Made by a program: the position numbers and the translations under genes
In this document: one piece after another, positions 25,055 to 33,581 of the stretch
How the letters are laid out: every line of letters starts with the position of its first letter
Position numbering within the stretch: the stretch's first letter is position 1
Notes under the pieces: generated by a model
The model's database searches: none
The model's input: only the letters and a program-made list of their open reading frames with translations
What the model was told of the DNA's origin: nothing
NCBI GenBank assembly: GCA_034926415.1
Contig: JAYFRC010000106.1
Span: 1-39,012 of the forward strand
Direction of reading: 5' to 3'
DNA length: 39,012 nucleotides
Source: JAYFRC01 sp034926415
GTDB lineage: Bacteria > Bacillota > Clostridia > Oscillospirales > Oscillospiraceae

Positions 25055-25498
25055 ATGGAAGCTATCAGGTTTATAACCCAGAACAGAATAATAGACATGG
25101 CGTTTCTGGCATGGCTTATCGCTCAGATACTCAAGATATTTATAGAGCTTGCGCTGTATCACAAGATAAACTGGATACGCATATGGGAGAGCGGGGGCAT
25201 GCCGAGTTCGCACTCATCATGCGTCGTCGCGTGCGCGACGGCCGTGGGCAAGCTGTACGGCATAGCGTCGCCGATATTTGCCGTCGCCACAGTCCTTGCA
25301 ATGATAGTCATGTACGACGCAATGAACGTGCGCCGCACGGCCGGAGATATGGCGAAGATAGTCAACTATATGATGGAAAACTGGAGCGACATGAAGCCCG
25401 AAATGTTTGGAAAAAAACTGAAGGAACTTCTCGGACATACTCCAACACAGGTATTTTTTGGAGCGCTTTTGGGTATTTTTATCGGACTTCTCGCATAA
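25055..25498 (+). CDS. Divergent PAP2 family membrane protein (YuiD-like)
   Basis: A 147-residue membrane protein of the divergent PAP2 family. The core motif GGMPSSHSSCVVACATAVG holds the SxxxH of acid phosphatases, and VMYDAMNVRRTAGDMAKIVN follows. There are about four hydrophobic segments. Relatives of PAP2 phosphatases act on lipid phosphates; the substrate of this branch is not established. It lies between ispA and the structured RNA, 11 nt after ispA, so a role with isoprenoid phosphates is a natural but untested idea. Confidence 0.9.
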   Translation: MEAIRFITQNRIIDMAFLAWLIAQILKIFIELALYHKINWIRIWESGGMPSSHSSCVVACATAVGKLYGIASPIFAVATVLAMIVMYDAMNVRRTAGDMAKIVNYMMENWSDMKPEMFGKKLKELLGHTPTQVFFGALLGIFIGLLA

Positions 25499-25533
25499 AA
25501 ATTGCATGAAAAGTTAATAAATTGTTTATACAT

Positions 25534-25561
25534 TTGACTTGAATATTATACAGAATATGAT
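25534..25561 (+). promoter_or_regulatory. Likely sigma-A promoter of the OLE RNA
   Basis: TTGACT (25534-25539), 16 bp and TATGAT (25556-25561). Transcription would start near 25568, at the first conserved-looking hairpin of the RNA. The gap between the PAP2 gene and this promoter is AT-rich, shows no terminator and contains no gene. Confidence 0.65.
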
Positions 25562-25567
25562 AGAATA

Positions 25568-26200
25568 GCATCAGGTCGGGGCAACCTGACCTTGCTAAAC
25601 AGCGGCGCAGTATCCTAGTCGGAACTGCCGTTTTTAGGAATGACCTAAAAAGCATTTGAAGGGCATATCGATGAAGTCCCTGGTGTTTGCTTCCTACGCC
25701 CAGTTGGGGGTGGATGCTGGGGGTTAAGGCTTTCGGGCGGCCTGCAATGGCATGCAGAGACGACCCGACTGCCGTGGAGACCTGTTTCTGTAGCCGGCTT
25801 TATTTCTCCGCGAGGCGACTTGTAAGACCGGTTACGGCGCAGGATTAAACCTGCAATGCGGTATTGACGCGGACTTTTGTCCGCCGATGTGCTGTGTGCA
25901 GAGTAGCCTGCCTTGAGTGGATTCGGTGGATGAAAAAGCGAAGCGCCATATCTCTGGCCAGAGAAAAAGCGATATTGTTTTCTGAAACCGCCCCTGCAAA
26001 AGAGGCTAAGAAACGGTAAGACTGAGGTGGAAAACACCTAGGCTGTCATTCAGGGTGGAAAAAGGATTACAGTGCGGACTAAGTGGCAATCGGGTATCGC
26101 GGACGGCAACGCCGCGACGGAAGGCGAAAGGGGAACCGCCAGCGCGGTAACGCGCGGAGCTCTCCGGGGAAATCCGACCCGTACCTAAGCCGCAAGATTT
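25568..26200 (+). ncRNA. OLE RNA (Ornate, Large, Extremophilic)
   Basis: About 630 nt without a credible gene, rich in local helices. Examples: TTTTTAGG/CCTAAAAA (25631-25651); GCGGAC/GTCCGC with a TTTT loop (25869-25884); the 14-nt palindrome TCTCTGGCCAGAGA (25951-25964); AGGTG/CACCT (26025-26039); TCGCGG/CCGCGA (26097-26117); GCGCG-GTAA-CGCGC with a GNRA tetraloop (26142-26155). CGGGT (26091-26095) and ACCCG (26177-26181) close a 3' multi-branch domain. Known OLE RNAs are about 600 nt, lie directly upstream of oapA and occur in isoprenoid/DNA-repair operons; all three points hold here. They form a membrane-bound complex with OapA and are linked to alcohol, cold and Mg2+ stress in Bacillus halodurans. 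Ends are approximate, since I could not run a covariance model. Confidence 0.9.
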
Positions 26201-26257
26201 ACTTTTTTTGCCGCCGCTCGTTTAGTATTTTCAGCATTTACGGAGGGATGGTTCGAC

Positions 26258-26848
26258 TTGTCCGATAAAAAAGAAGACAGCAACCAGAAAAATAAAGGTA
26301 AAAAGAAAGCTCAGCCGTCGGAAACAAGTTCCAGGAACCGCCGGTGGATTGTTCAGATACTTCTGATGTCGATATCGATATCAGCCGTGTTCAGTCTGCT
26401 GTCGTCAAAGATCCTGCAAGACGCGGGATATGCGGTCTCGTTCCTTGTTCTGGCGGTTTTCATTCTGCTCGGAATAATATTCGATATGATCGGCGTGGCG
26501 ATAACGGTTGCGGACGAGACCCCGTTCCATTCCATGGCCGCGCACAGAGAGCCAGGCGCGTCCGCGGCCATACATCTCATACGCAATGCGGGCCGCTTCA
26601 GCAGCGTGTGCAACGACGTGGTGGGCGACATATCCGGCATCGTCAGCGGAACTACCGCGGCGGTGGTCGTATCGCGCCTTGCGTTGTCGTTCGATCTCAA
26701 CGCGGTGCTGATGTCGACGATAGTGTCGGCGCTTGTCTCAGGGATTACAATAGGCGGAAAGGCTGTAGGAAAAGGCTTCGCGCTTGGAAACAGCACTAAG
26801 ATAGTTTTTGCCGTCGCTAAAATATACAGGTTTGTTTATAAAGGATGA
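26258..26848 (+). CDS. oapA: OLE-associated membrane protein OapA
   Basis: A 196-residue membrane protein matching OapA, the partner of OLE RNA. A lysine-rich soluble N-terminus (KKEDSNQKNKGKKKAQ) is suited to contact RNA. About four hydrophobic segments follow, two before (VQILLMSISISAVFSLL; AVSFLVLAVFILLGII) and two after a central loop containing ADETPFHSMAAHREPGASAA and NAGRFSSVCNDVVGDISGIV. The start is TTG, 9 nt after GGAGGGA; no ATG fits. It ends 7 nt before dxs. OapB and OapC, the other known partners, are not in this window. Confidence 0.9.
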   Translation: MSDKKEDSNQKNKGKKKAQPSETSSRNRRWIVQILLMSISISAVFSLLSSKILQDAGYAVSFLVLAVFILLGIIFDMIGVAITVADETPFHSMAAHREPGASAAIHLIRNAGRFSSVCNDVVGDISGIVSGTTAAVVVSRLALSFDLNAVLMSTIVSALVSGITIGGKAVGKGFALGNSTKIVFAVAKIYRFVYKG

Positions 26849-26855
26849 AAATGAA

Positions 26856-28712
26856 ATGATCCTTGATAATATCCATTCGCCGCTTGACGTAAAGGCGCTC
26901 TCGAATGAGGACGCCGTGCGCCTTTGCGGCGAGCTTCGCAATTTCATGATAGAAAACGTTTCAAAAACGGGAGGGCATCTTGCGTCGAATCTCGGCGCGG
27001 TCGAGCTCACCGTCGCGATACATCGCGTGTTCGACACATCAAGCGATCGCCTTGTGTTCGACGTCGGTCACCAGTGCTACGTGCATAAGGCGCTGACAGG
27101 ACGCAGAGAGCTTTTTTCAACGCTCCGCTCCTTTGGCGGGATGTCGGGGTTTCCGAAGCCCTGCGAGAGCAACGACGATGCGTTCATAGCCGGACACGCG
27201 TCGAACTCGGTATCGGTGGCGTTAGGTATGGCACGCGCGCGCACGCTTGAAAAAAAGAACTACCACGTGCTCGCCCTTATCGGAGACGGAGCGCTGACAG
27301 GCGGACTTTCATACGAGGGACTTAACAACGCGGGAGCCTCAAAGGAGCCGCTGATAATTCTGCTTAACGACAACGGCATGTCCATAAACCGCAACGTCGG
27401 CGGAATAGCCGACCATCTTGCGGCGCGCCGCACGAAGCCGTCGTATTACGAGTTCAAGAAAAACTATCACTCGTTTATGAACGCGATTCCCGGCGGGGAC
27501 AATATGTACCGTTTCAACCATAGAATAAAGACCACCATAAAAAAAGCTCTCTGGCCGTGCAGTATGTTCGAGGATATGGGGTTTTCATATCTCGGCCCGG
27601 TTGACGGGCATGACCTCGACAAGCTGTGCCACGTGCTCCAGTGGGCAAAATCACTTGACGGGCCCTGCATAGTGCACATACGCACGGTAAAGGGCAAGGG
27701 GTATTCTTTTGCGGAGAATAATCCGGGAAAATTCCACGGCATATCAAAATTTAATCCGGAGACCGGCGAGCTGCTGAAGCCGTCTGGCATGAGCTTCAGC
27801 AAGGTCTGCGGCGAGACGCTGCTCTCGCTCACGCGGAGGAACAACAAAGTGTGCACCATAACCGCGGCGATGGAGGACGGAACCGGACTGCACGCGTTCG
27901 CGGACGAATTTCCCGACCGCTTTTTTGACGTGGGGATTGCCGAAGGGCATGCGGTCGCGATGGCCGCAGGGCTTGCAAAGCAGGGCATGAAGCCTGTCTT
28001 TGCCGTATATTCAAGCTTTTTACAGCGTGGCTACGATATGATCATGCACGACGTGGGTCTTCTCAGACTGCACGTTGTCTTCGCCGTCGACAGAGCAGGA
28101 CTTGTCGGAGAAGACGGAGAGACGCATCACGGCGTGTTCGACGTCGGATACCTAAGCCAGCTCCCGGGTATGACCATACTCTGTCCCGCGTCTTTCGGAG
28201 AGCTTCGGACGATGCTTGAAAAAGCCGTGCTCGATATTAAGGGCCCAGTCGCCGTGCGCTATCCGCGCGGAGGCGAGGGACGTTACACGGACGTGTGCTC
28301 GGACGCTCCGTCGTCGCTTTTGCGGCGCGGGGACAACTTTACGCTCATATCCTACGGCACGCTTATAAACAACGTGCTTGACGCCGCGGATATGCTTGAG
28401 AGCGGAGGTATATACTGCGATGTGATTAAGCTCAACTCCATAATCCCGCTCGACGCGGACGCCGTTGCGGAGTCGGTAAAAAAGACGGGGCGGGTACTTG
28501 TTCTCGAGGACTGCATGGAAAACGGCTGCGTCGGACAGCGCATAGCCCAGGCACTTATCGGACACGGCGTGCTTCCGAAGCGTGCCGTTTTCAGAAACCT
28601 CGGCGAGAAATTTGTATCTCACGGAAGCATTGAAGCTCTGCACAAGAGCCTGGGATTCGACGCGGAGAGCCTTTGCAATACGGTTAAGGAGAACATCAAA
28701 GATGAGCAATAA
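26856..28712 (+). CDS. dxs: 1-deoxy-D-xylulose-5-phosphate synthase
   Basis: First enzyme of the non-mevalonate isoprenoid pathway, joining pyruvate and glyceraldehyde-3-phosphate with thiamine diphosphate. DVGHQCYVHKALTGRR and the TPP motif LIGDGALTGGLSYEGLNNAG (split at the conserved GDGA...N) are intact. GEDGETHHGVFDVGYL is in the transketolase-like middle domain. It has 618 residues, a normal length. The ATG at 26856 follows AAAGGA by 10 nt; a frame opening at 26808 lies inside oapA and is not used. It overlaps tlyA by 11 nt. Confidence 0.97.
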   Translation: MILDNIHSPLDVKALSNEDAVRLCGELRNFMIENVSKTGGHLASNLGAVELTVAIHRVFDTSSDRLVFDVGHQCYVHKALTGRRELFSTLRSFGGMSGFPKPCESNDDAFIAGHASNSVSVALGMARARTLEKKNYHVLALIGDGALTGGLSYEGLNNAGASKEPLIILLNDNGMSINRNVGGIADHLAARRTKPSYYEFKKNYHSFMNAIPGGDNMYRFNHRIKTTIKKALWPCSMFEDMGFSYLGPVDGHDLDKLCHVLQWAKSLDGPCIVHIRTVKGKGYSFAENNPGKFHGISKFNPETGELLKPSGMSFSKVCGETLLSLTRRNNKVCTITAAMEDGTGLHAFADEFPDRFFDVGIAEGHAVAMAAGLAKQGMKPVFAVYSSFLQRGYDMIMHDVGLLRLHVVFAVDRAGLVGEDGETHHGVFDVGYLSQLPGMTILCPASFGELRTMLEKAVLDIKGPVAVRYPRGGEGRYTDVCSDAPSSLLRRGDNFTLISYGTLINNVLDAADMLESGGIYCDVIKLNSIIPLDADAVAESVKKTGRVLVLEDCMENGCVGQRIAQALIGHGVLPKRAVFRNLGEKFVSHGSIEALHKSLGFDAESLCNTVKENIKDEQ

Positions 28713-29505
28713 GACACGGCTCGACATACTGCTCGTCGACAAGGGATATTTCGACAGCCGCCAGAAAGCCCAGGCAACGATAATGAGCGGCCTTGTTTTC
28801 ATAAACGGACAGCGCTCAGACAAGCCGGGAATGTCAGTTCCGAACGATGCGCAGATAGAGGTAAAGGGCAATCCTATACCGTATGTGAGCCGAGGCGGGC
28901 TGAAGCTTGAAAAGGCGCTTAGGACTTTCGGCATATCCGTCGAGGGCGCTGTGGCTATGGATGCCGGCGCGTCCACGGGCGGATTTACGGATTGCATGCT
29001 CCAGAACGGCGCAAAAAAAGTCTATGCTGCGGACGTGGGCTACGGTCAGCTCGCATGGGCACTTAGAAACGACGAGCGCGTCGTGTGCATGGAGCGCACG
29101 AACGTACGATATCTCACGCGCGGGCAGATACCGGAGGAACTTGATTTCGCGACTGTGGACGTGTCTTTCATATCGCTAAGACTCATTCTCCCGGCTCTGC
29201 ACGATTTGCTTTGCGAGGGCGGACACATAGTCTGCCTTGTCAAGCCACAGTTCGAAGCTGGGCGTGAGAAGGTCGGAAAGAAAGGCGTCGTGCGCGATCC
29301 GGCGGTGCATCTCGAGGTGCTGCGCGATTTTATGTCGAACGCGGACGCGTCGGGATTTTCCGTGCTTGCGGTGACGTTTTCTCCCATCCGCGGGCCGGAG
29401 GGAAACATCGAGTACCTCGGCTATCTTGAAAAGGGAGCGGGGCACAGCGCCGACATCGACCTCAAAGCTGTTGTCGACGCGTCGTATGAAGAACTGAAAG
29501 GATAA
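28702..29505 (+). CDS. tlyA: TlyA family rRNA methyltransferase
   Basis: S4 domain plus FtsJ-like methyltransferase, 267 residues. The N-terminal S4 domain (RLDILLVDKGYFDSRQKAQA) precedes the SAM-binding motif AMDAGASTGGFTDCMLQNGA. DVSFISLRLILPAL and LVKPQFEAGREKVGKKGVV are family motifs. In mycobacteria TlyA makes 2'-O-methylcytidine in 16S and 23S rRNA; the clostridial target is not proven. AAGGAG lies inside the end of dxs, 10 nt before the ATG. It is in operon with dxs and nadK. Confidence 0.94.
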   Translation: MSNKTRLDILLVDKGYFDSRQKAQATIMSGLVFINGQRSDKPGMSVPNDAQIEVKGNPIPYVSRGGLKLEKALRTFGISVEGAVAMDAGASTGGFTDCMLQNGAKKVYAADVGYGQLAWALRNDERVVCMERTNVRYLTRGQIPEELDFATVDVSFISLRLILPALHDLLCEGGHIVCLVKPQFEAGREKVGKKGVVRDPAVHLEVLRDFMSNADASGFSVLAVTFSPIRGPEGNIEYLGYLEKGAGHSADIDLKAVVDASYEELKG

Positions 29506-29516
29506 GGTGAAAAGGC

Positions 29517-30389
29517 GTGAAAAAAGCTCTGCTTTGCCCGAATCCATATCGTGACCGCAACTTTGAAGCCACGCTTCACGCCGCCGCGATACTTAAAAGT
29601 GCTGGTATCGAATCTTCGGTCGTCACGATGTTCCGCGTGGACGACAGCGCGATACCGCCTTCGCTTAAAATTGAGTCGCTTCCCGTGGCTCTCGATGGCG
29701 CGGATATTGCCATCACTTTCGGCGGAGACGGCTCGTTCCTCAATCTCGCAAAGACGACGGCACCCCGGAAAATACCGATACTCGGCGTCAATATGGGTAC
29801 GCTGGGATACATGGCCGACCTTGAGTACAAGGATATGGACAGGCTCCGTGAGCTTGCTACAAAGCCGGTGATACTTGAAAAGCGGATGATGCTGGACGTA
29901 CGGGTGCTTCGCGACAATCACCAGATTTTTTCAAGCATTGCGCTCAATGATGCGGTGATAACAAAAGGTGCGGTGGCGCATATCGTGCGGCTCGAGGTGA
30001 TGCTCGGGAATACGAGCCTCAACCGCGTTCAGGGCGACGGGGTCATAATCGCGACGCCGACCGGCTCCACGGCGTACTCGCTGGCCGCGGGCGGCCCTGT
30101 GGTAGAGCCAACGGCGAACAACATCATCATAAGCCCAATATGCGCGCATGCGCTTGTTTCGAGCAGCTGCGTCATATCGCCGGAGCACGTCGTTACGGTA
30201 CTTCCCTCAGGCAACGGAGCGAAACAGATATACCTTTCAGTCGACGGAGGAAAGGCATTCCAGCTTAAAAACAACGACAGGATACAGATAAGGAAATCGG
30301 AGCACTACACGCGTGTGGTACGGATGACAAATTACAACTTTTATGAGCTTCTTGTTCGCAAGATGAACTCGGAGAGGGTGAGCGGATGA
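29517..30389 (+). CDS. nadK: NAD kinase
   Basis: Phosphorylates NAD to NADP. FGGDGSFLNLAKTTA carries the GGDG nucleotide motif, followed by ILGVNMGTLGYMADL and PTGSTAYSLAAGGPVVEP. The usual NE/D motif appears as LNDAVI. It is 290 residues long. The start is GTG after AAGGTGA; the ATG further in would cut the first strand. Its stop overlaps the argR start by 4 nt. Confidence 0.95.
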   Translation: MKKALLCPNPYRDRNFEATLHAAAILKSAGIESSVVTMFRVDDSAIPPSLKIESLPVALDGADIAITFGGDGSFLNLAKTTAPRKIPILGVNMGTLGYMADLEYKDMDRLRELATKPVILEKRMMLDVRVLRDNHQIFSSIALNDAVITKGAVAHIVRLEVMLGNTSLNRVQGDGVIIATPTGSTAYSLAAGGPVVEPTANNIIISPICAHALVSSSCVISPEHVVTVLPSGNGAKQIYLSVDGGKAFQLKNNDRIQIRKSEHYTRVVRMTNYNFYELLVRKMNSERVSG

Positions 30390-30838
30390 AAGCGGAACGC
30401 CAGAGCAAGATACTGGAAATAATTTCCGGCAATCTGATACAGACGCAGGAAGAGCTTCTGGAGAAGCTCGGGGAAAGCGGAGTCAGCACGACCCAGGCCA
30501 CGGTGTCGAGAGACATAAAGGAACTGCACCTTGTAAAGGAGCAGACGGGGCAGGGACAGTACCGCTACGCCGTTTCCATGCACACGGCCGCGTTCAACCT
30601 CGAGGGAAAGCTCCGCGTAATATTCAAAGAGAGCATCACGAGCTACGATTCCGCGCAGAACATAGTAGTTCTCAAGACGATGCCGGGACTCGCGCCGGCG
30701 GCCTGCGCCGCTCTGGACGGAATGGACATATCGTGCCTTGTAGGGACGATAGCAGGAGACGATACGGCTCTGCTCATCATGCGCGACAACGATTCCGCCG
30801 TGGTGTTCTGCGAGGAGATAAACAGAATGCTCCAGTGA
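30386..30838 (+). CDS. argR: Arginine repressor ArgR/AhrC
   Basis: A 150-residue hexameric arginine-sensing regulator. The N-terminal winged helix (KILEIISGNLIQTQEELLEK; STTQATVSRDIKELHL) binds ARG boxes. The C-terminal domain holds the arginine-binding GTIAGDDTALLIM. It is coupled to nadK and lies before recN, the classic argR-recN order of Firmicutes. No arginine genes are in the window. Confidence 0.96.
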   Translation: MKAERQSKILEIISGNLIQTQEELLEKLGESGVSTTQATVSRDIKELHLVKEQTGQGQYRYAVSMHTAAFNLEGKLRVIFKESITSYDSAQNIVVLKTMPGLAPAACAALDGMDISCLVGTIAGDDTALLIMRDNDSAVVFCEEINRMLQ

Positions 30839-30860
30839 TTTCGGGGAGGTGGGCGGCTTT

Positions 30861-32546
30861 ATGCTTTTTCTGCTGCATATTGAGAATATCGCGATAATAG
30901 AGCGGGCTGACATAGAGTTCGACGCTGGATTCAACGCGCTTACGGGCGAGACCGGCGCCGGTAAATCCATCGTTATCGACGCGATAGGCGCCGTGCTCGG
31001 ACAGCGCGCCTCGCGCGAGCTGATACGCACGGGCGCGGACAAAGCTGTGGTAAGCGCCGTATTCAACGGGATTGAGAAGCTTGCGGGAGAGCTTGAGGAG
31101 ATCGGCGTTTCTCCGGACGAGGACGGAAACCTCGCGCTCCAGCGCAATATAGGCGCGGATGGAAAGACCGTATGCCGAGTGAACGGAATGCCGGTGACGG
31201 TAGCGCAGCTTCGCGCTGTAGGAGAGCGGCTGCTCGATATACACGGCCAGCACGAGGGGCAGCGTTTGCTCGACGAGAGCACGCACCTTTCATACCTCGA
31301 CGGCTTCGGCAAAACCGAAACGGTTTTCGCTTCCTATGCCGCGGCGTTCGATGCAATGCGCGAAACGTCCGCGAAGATGAATGCGCTCAGGATGGACGAA
31401 GAGGAGCGCGAGCGTAATATAGACAGCCTGACGCGTCAGATAAAGGAATTGACGGACGCCGGGCTTCGCGAGGGCGAGGAGGAAGAGCTTGAGGCGCGGC
31501 GCAACGTACTTCGAAACAGCGAGAAGTTTATTTCAGCCGTCGGCGGGACAGACTATAATCTGAACGGCAGCGACGACGCGCTCGGCGCAGTGTCAATGCT
31601 GACCGAGGCAGAGAGCTGCCTTTCCGCGCTCGGCGGAATGGGCGAAGAGTTTGATGAACTGCTCAAAAGGCTCAGAGACGTGCGGCTAGAGGCTTACGAC
31701 ATCGCCGAGACCGTGCGCGATATAAAAGACGGATATAATTTCTCGCCAGAAGAACTGGATGCGGCGGAGGGTAGGCTTGACAGGCTGCAAAGGCTCAAAA
31801 AGAAATACGGGACGACTGTTTCCGACATGCTTGCATATCTTGAGCGCTCCGAAAAGGAACTCGACGAAATACAATGCGCCGACGACGCGATTTCAGAGCT
31901 TGAAGGAAAGCTTGCGGCGCAGAGAACGGACGTTTCGGCGGCCGCGCGAAAGCTTACGGATGCGCGCCTTGCAGCCGCGAAAAAGCTTGAGGAGCGGATA
32001 CTCTCAGAGCTTCGCGGACTAGATATGAAGAGCGTCAGGTTTTCCATCGCCTTTGAGGAAAAGGCGCCGGACGCAACGGGCGCGGACAGCGTGAGGTTTC
32101 TTATGTCGGCCAACGCCGGAGAAGGGCTGAAGCCGATAAACAAGATAGCCTCCGGCGGAGAAATGGCGAGGATAATGCTCGCCCTTAAAAATGTGCTCGC
32201 CGAGAACGACAGCGTCGGCACTCTCGTATTCGATGAGGTGGACGCCGGCGTTTCGGGGCGCGCGGCGGAAAAGGTCGCGGAGAAGATGGCGCAGGTATCG
32301 CGCCGCAAGCAGGTGCTTTGCGTGACGCATCTGCCGCAGCTCGCGGCTATGGCCGATGTTCATTTCTCTGTTGAAAAGGCGGAGAAGGACGGCAGGACAT
32401 ACACGAAGGTAACGCGTCTCGGCCGTGAGGAGCGCCGCAGCGAAATAGCACGGCTCACTAGCGGCTCACATGTCACGCAGACCATGCTGGACGGCGCGGA
32501 GGAGTTGCTTGAATCGGCTGATAGGTTCAAAAGCGCTCTGCGTTGA
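30861..32546 (+). CDS. recN: DNA repair protein RecN
   Basis: SMC-like ATPase recruited early to double-strand breaks, 561 residues. Walker A GETGAGKSIVIDA lies near residue 31, with a coiled-coil middle, the signature NKIASGGEMARIMLALK, then Walker B TLVFDEVDAGVSG and VLCVTHLPQLAAMAD. The ATG at 30861 is 10 nt after GGGGAGGT; a GTG at 30849 overlaps that site. Its stop codon lies within the -35 box of the next promoter. Confidence 0.96.
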   Translation: MLFLLHIENIAIIERADIEFDAGFNALTGETGAGKSIVIDAIGAVLGQRASRELIRTGADKAVVSAVFNGIEKLAGELEEIGVSPDEDGNLALQRNIGADGKTVCRVNGMPVTVAQLRAVGERLLDIHGQHEGQRLLDESTHLSYLDGFGKTETVFASYAAAFDAMRETSAKMNALRMDEEERERNIDSLTRQIKELTDAGLREGEEEELEARRNVLRNSEKFISAVGGTDYNLNGSDDALGAVSMLTEAESCLSALGGMGEEFDELLKRLRDVRLEAYDIAETVRDIKDGYNFSPEELDAAEGRLDRLQRLKKKYGTTVSDMLAYLERSEKELDEIQCADDAISELEGKLAAQRTDVSAAARKLTDARLAAAKKLEERILSELRGLDMKSVRFSIAFEEKAPDATGADSVRFLMSANAGEGLKPINKIASGGEMARIMLALKNVLAENDSVGTLVFDEVDAGVSGRAAEKVAEKMAQVSRRKQVLCVTHLPQLAAMADVHFSVEKAEKDGRTYTKVTRLGREERRSEIARLTSGSHVTQTMLDGAEELLESADRFKSALR

Positions 32547-32571
32547 CAAAAAAATTTCCGCATGATATAAT
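32543..32571 (+). promoter_or_regulatory. Consensus sigma-A promoter of the T-box/HD/tyrS operon
   Basis: TTGACA (32543-32548), 17 bp and TATAAT (32566-32571): a perfect match at both boxes and in spacing. The recN stop codon TGA (32544-32546) is part of the -35 box. Confidence 0.93.
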
Positions 32572-32577
32572 CAGCAC

Positions 32578-32860
32578 AATTTGAATCAAATACAAACGCG
32601 ATGAAGGGAAGAAGTAATCCGCGCGGCGACGCAAAGAGAGCCTCCGGCAGGTGTAAGGAGGCGGGCGCGGCGGACGAATACATCCCTGAGCGGCGGTCCG
32701 AAAGATGTTTTTATCGAGTAGGATGCGACGGGAACGCCCGATACAGCGCCGCAGGTCGATTTTCCGACTTGCCGAGGCTCCGTTTGCGAGAACGGAGCAA
32801 TCCAGAGGTGGTACCGCATTTATTTGCCCTCTGTCCGAAAGGACAGAGGGCTTTCATTTT
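32578..32860 (+). promoter_or_regulatory. Tyrosine T-box leader
   Basis: T-box element that senses uncharged tRNA-Tyr. Stem I is closed by AGGGA / TCCCT. Its specifier loop has AGTA on the 5' side and GAA followed by TAC (32679-32681) on the 3' side, so the specifier is the Tyr codon UAC. The distal stem is CCTCC/GGAGG with the GTGTAAGG loop. The conserved T-box AGAGGTGGTACCGC is at 32804-32817, whose TGGT can pair with the ACCA end of tRNA. The terminator follows. It fills the gene-free stretch 32547-32886 and fits tyrS downstream. Confidence 0.95.
32826..32860 (+). terminator. Regulated terminator of the Tyr T-box
   Basis: An 11-bp stem GCCCTCTGTCC (32826-32836) / GGACAGAGGGC (32841-32851) with a GAAA loop is followed by TTTCATTTT. 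It competes with the antiterminator that contains the T-box sequence. Confidence 0.93.
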
Positions 32861-32886
32861 ATCGGAATATTGAAAGGGGATTGTCT

Positions 32887-33546
32887 ATGATAAGCTATGA
32901 ACAGATAACACATGACGAGAACGTGAGAATATATATCGACAAAGCAAACCAGTCTCTCGCGGCTCTCGGATTTACGGAGCACAGCTTCCCTCATGTGACG
33001 CGCGTTGCGAAAAGCGCGGCTTATATAATGAAGACGCTCGGCTATTCGGAGCGCGAGGTCGAACTTACGATGATAGCGGGACACCTGCATGACATCGGAA
33101 ATCTTGTCAACAGGAACAACCATGCGCTCAGCGGCGCTATGATGTCGTTTCGCATACTGAGCGAGCTCGGGGGAGAGCCGGACGAGATAGCGACGATAGT
33201 CACAGCTATAGGCAATCACGACGAGGGAACAGGAGAACCCGTAAGCCCCGTCGCATCGGCGCTGATACTCGCTGACAAGTGCGACGTGCGCCGCTCGCGG
33301 GTGCGCAATCGCGATTTTGCGACGTTTGACATCCACGACCGCGTGAACTACGCCGTCACGAAATCAGAGCTTACGATCGACGACGCGAAGGAACACATAA
33401 CGCTCGAGCTCGATATAGATACCGATATATGCGCCGTCACAGATTATTTCGAGATATTTCTGACGCGCATGCTGCTCTGCCGCAAAGCCGCAGAAAAGCT
33501 GAATCTTAAATTCGGACTCGTCGTAAACGGGCAGAAGCTAATGTAA
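32887..33546 (+). CDS. HD domain-containing phosphohydrolase
   Basis: A 219-residue HD-superfamily protein. The metal motif appears as SFPHVTRVAKSAAYI, then GHLHDIGNLVNRNNH, with a later Asp in LILADKCDVRRSR. This is the H...HD...D pattern of a working phosphohydrolase of small phosphorylated substrates; which one is unknown. It is the first gene after the Tyr T-box and is 35 nt upstream of tyrS with no terminator between, so both genes should respond to tyrosine starvation. AAAGGGGA precedes the ATG. Confidence 0.88.
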   Translation: MISYEQITHDENVRIYIDKANQSLAALGFTEHSFPHVTRVAKSAAYIMKTLGYSEREVELTMIAGHLHDIGNLVNRNNHALSGAMMSFRILSELGGEPDEIATIVTAIGNHDEGTGEPVSPVASALILADKCDVRRSRVRNRDFATFDIHDRVNYAVTKSELTIDDAKEHITLELDIDTDICAVTDYFEIFLTRMLLCRKAAEKLNLKFGLVVNGQKLM

Positions 33547-33581
33547 TTTGTAAATATTCGGAAATAAGGAGAAGAACAAAA

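Noticed and set aside
25568..26200. RNase P RNA, tmRNA, SRP RNA, cobalamin riboswitch or group II intron as alternatives for the large RNA
   Set aside because: The conserved cores of those RNAs are not seen, no intron protein is encoded, and the place before oapA between ispA and dxs is particular to OLE.
25645..26268. Small open frames on both strands in the OLE region (25645-26037 minus, 26083-26268 plus)
   Set aside because: No ribosome sites, composition unlike the genes around, and they cross the RNA helices. The region is better explained as structured RNA.
33547..33581. Separate T-box or promoter for tyrS
   Set aside because: Only 35 nt, AT-rich, with a ribosome site and no hairpin. 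The T-box at 32578 covers both genes.
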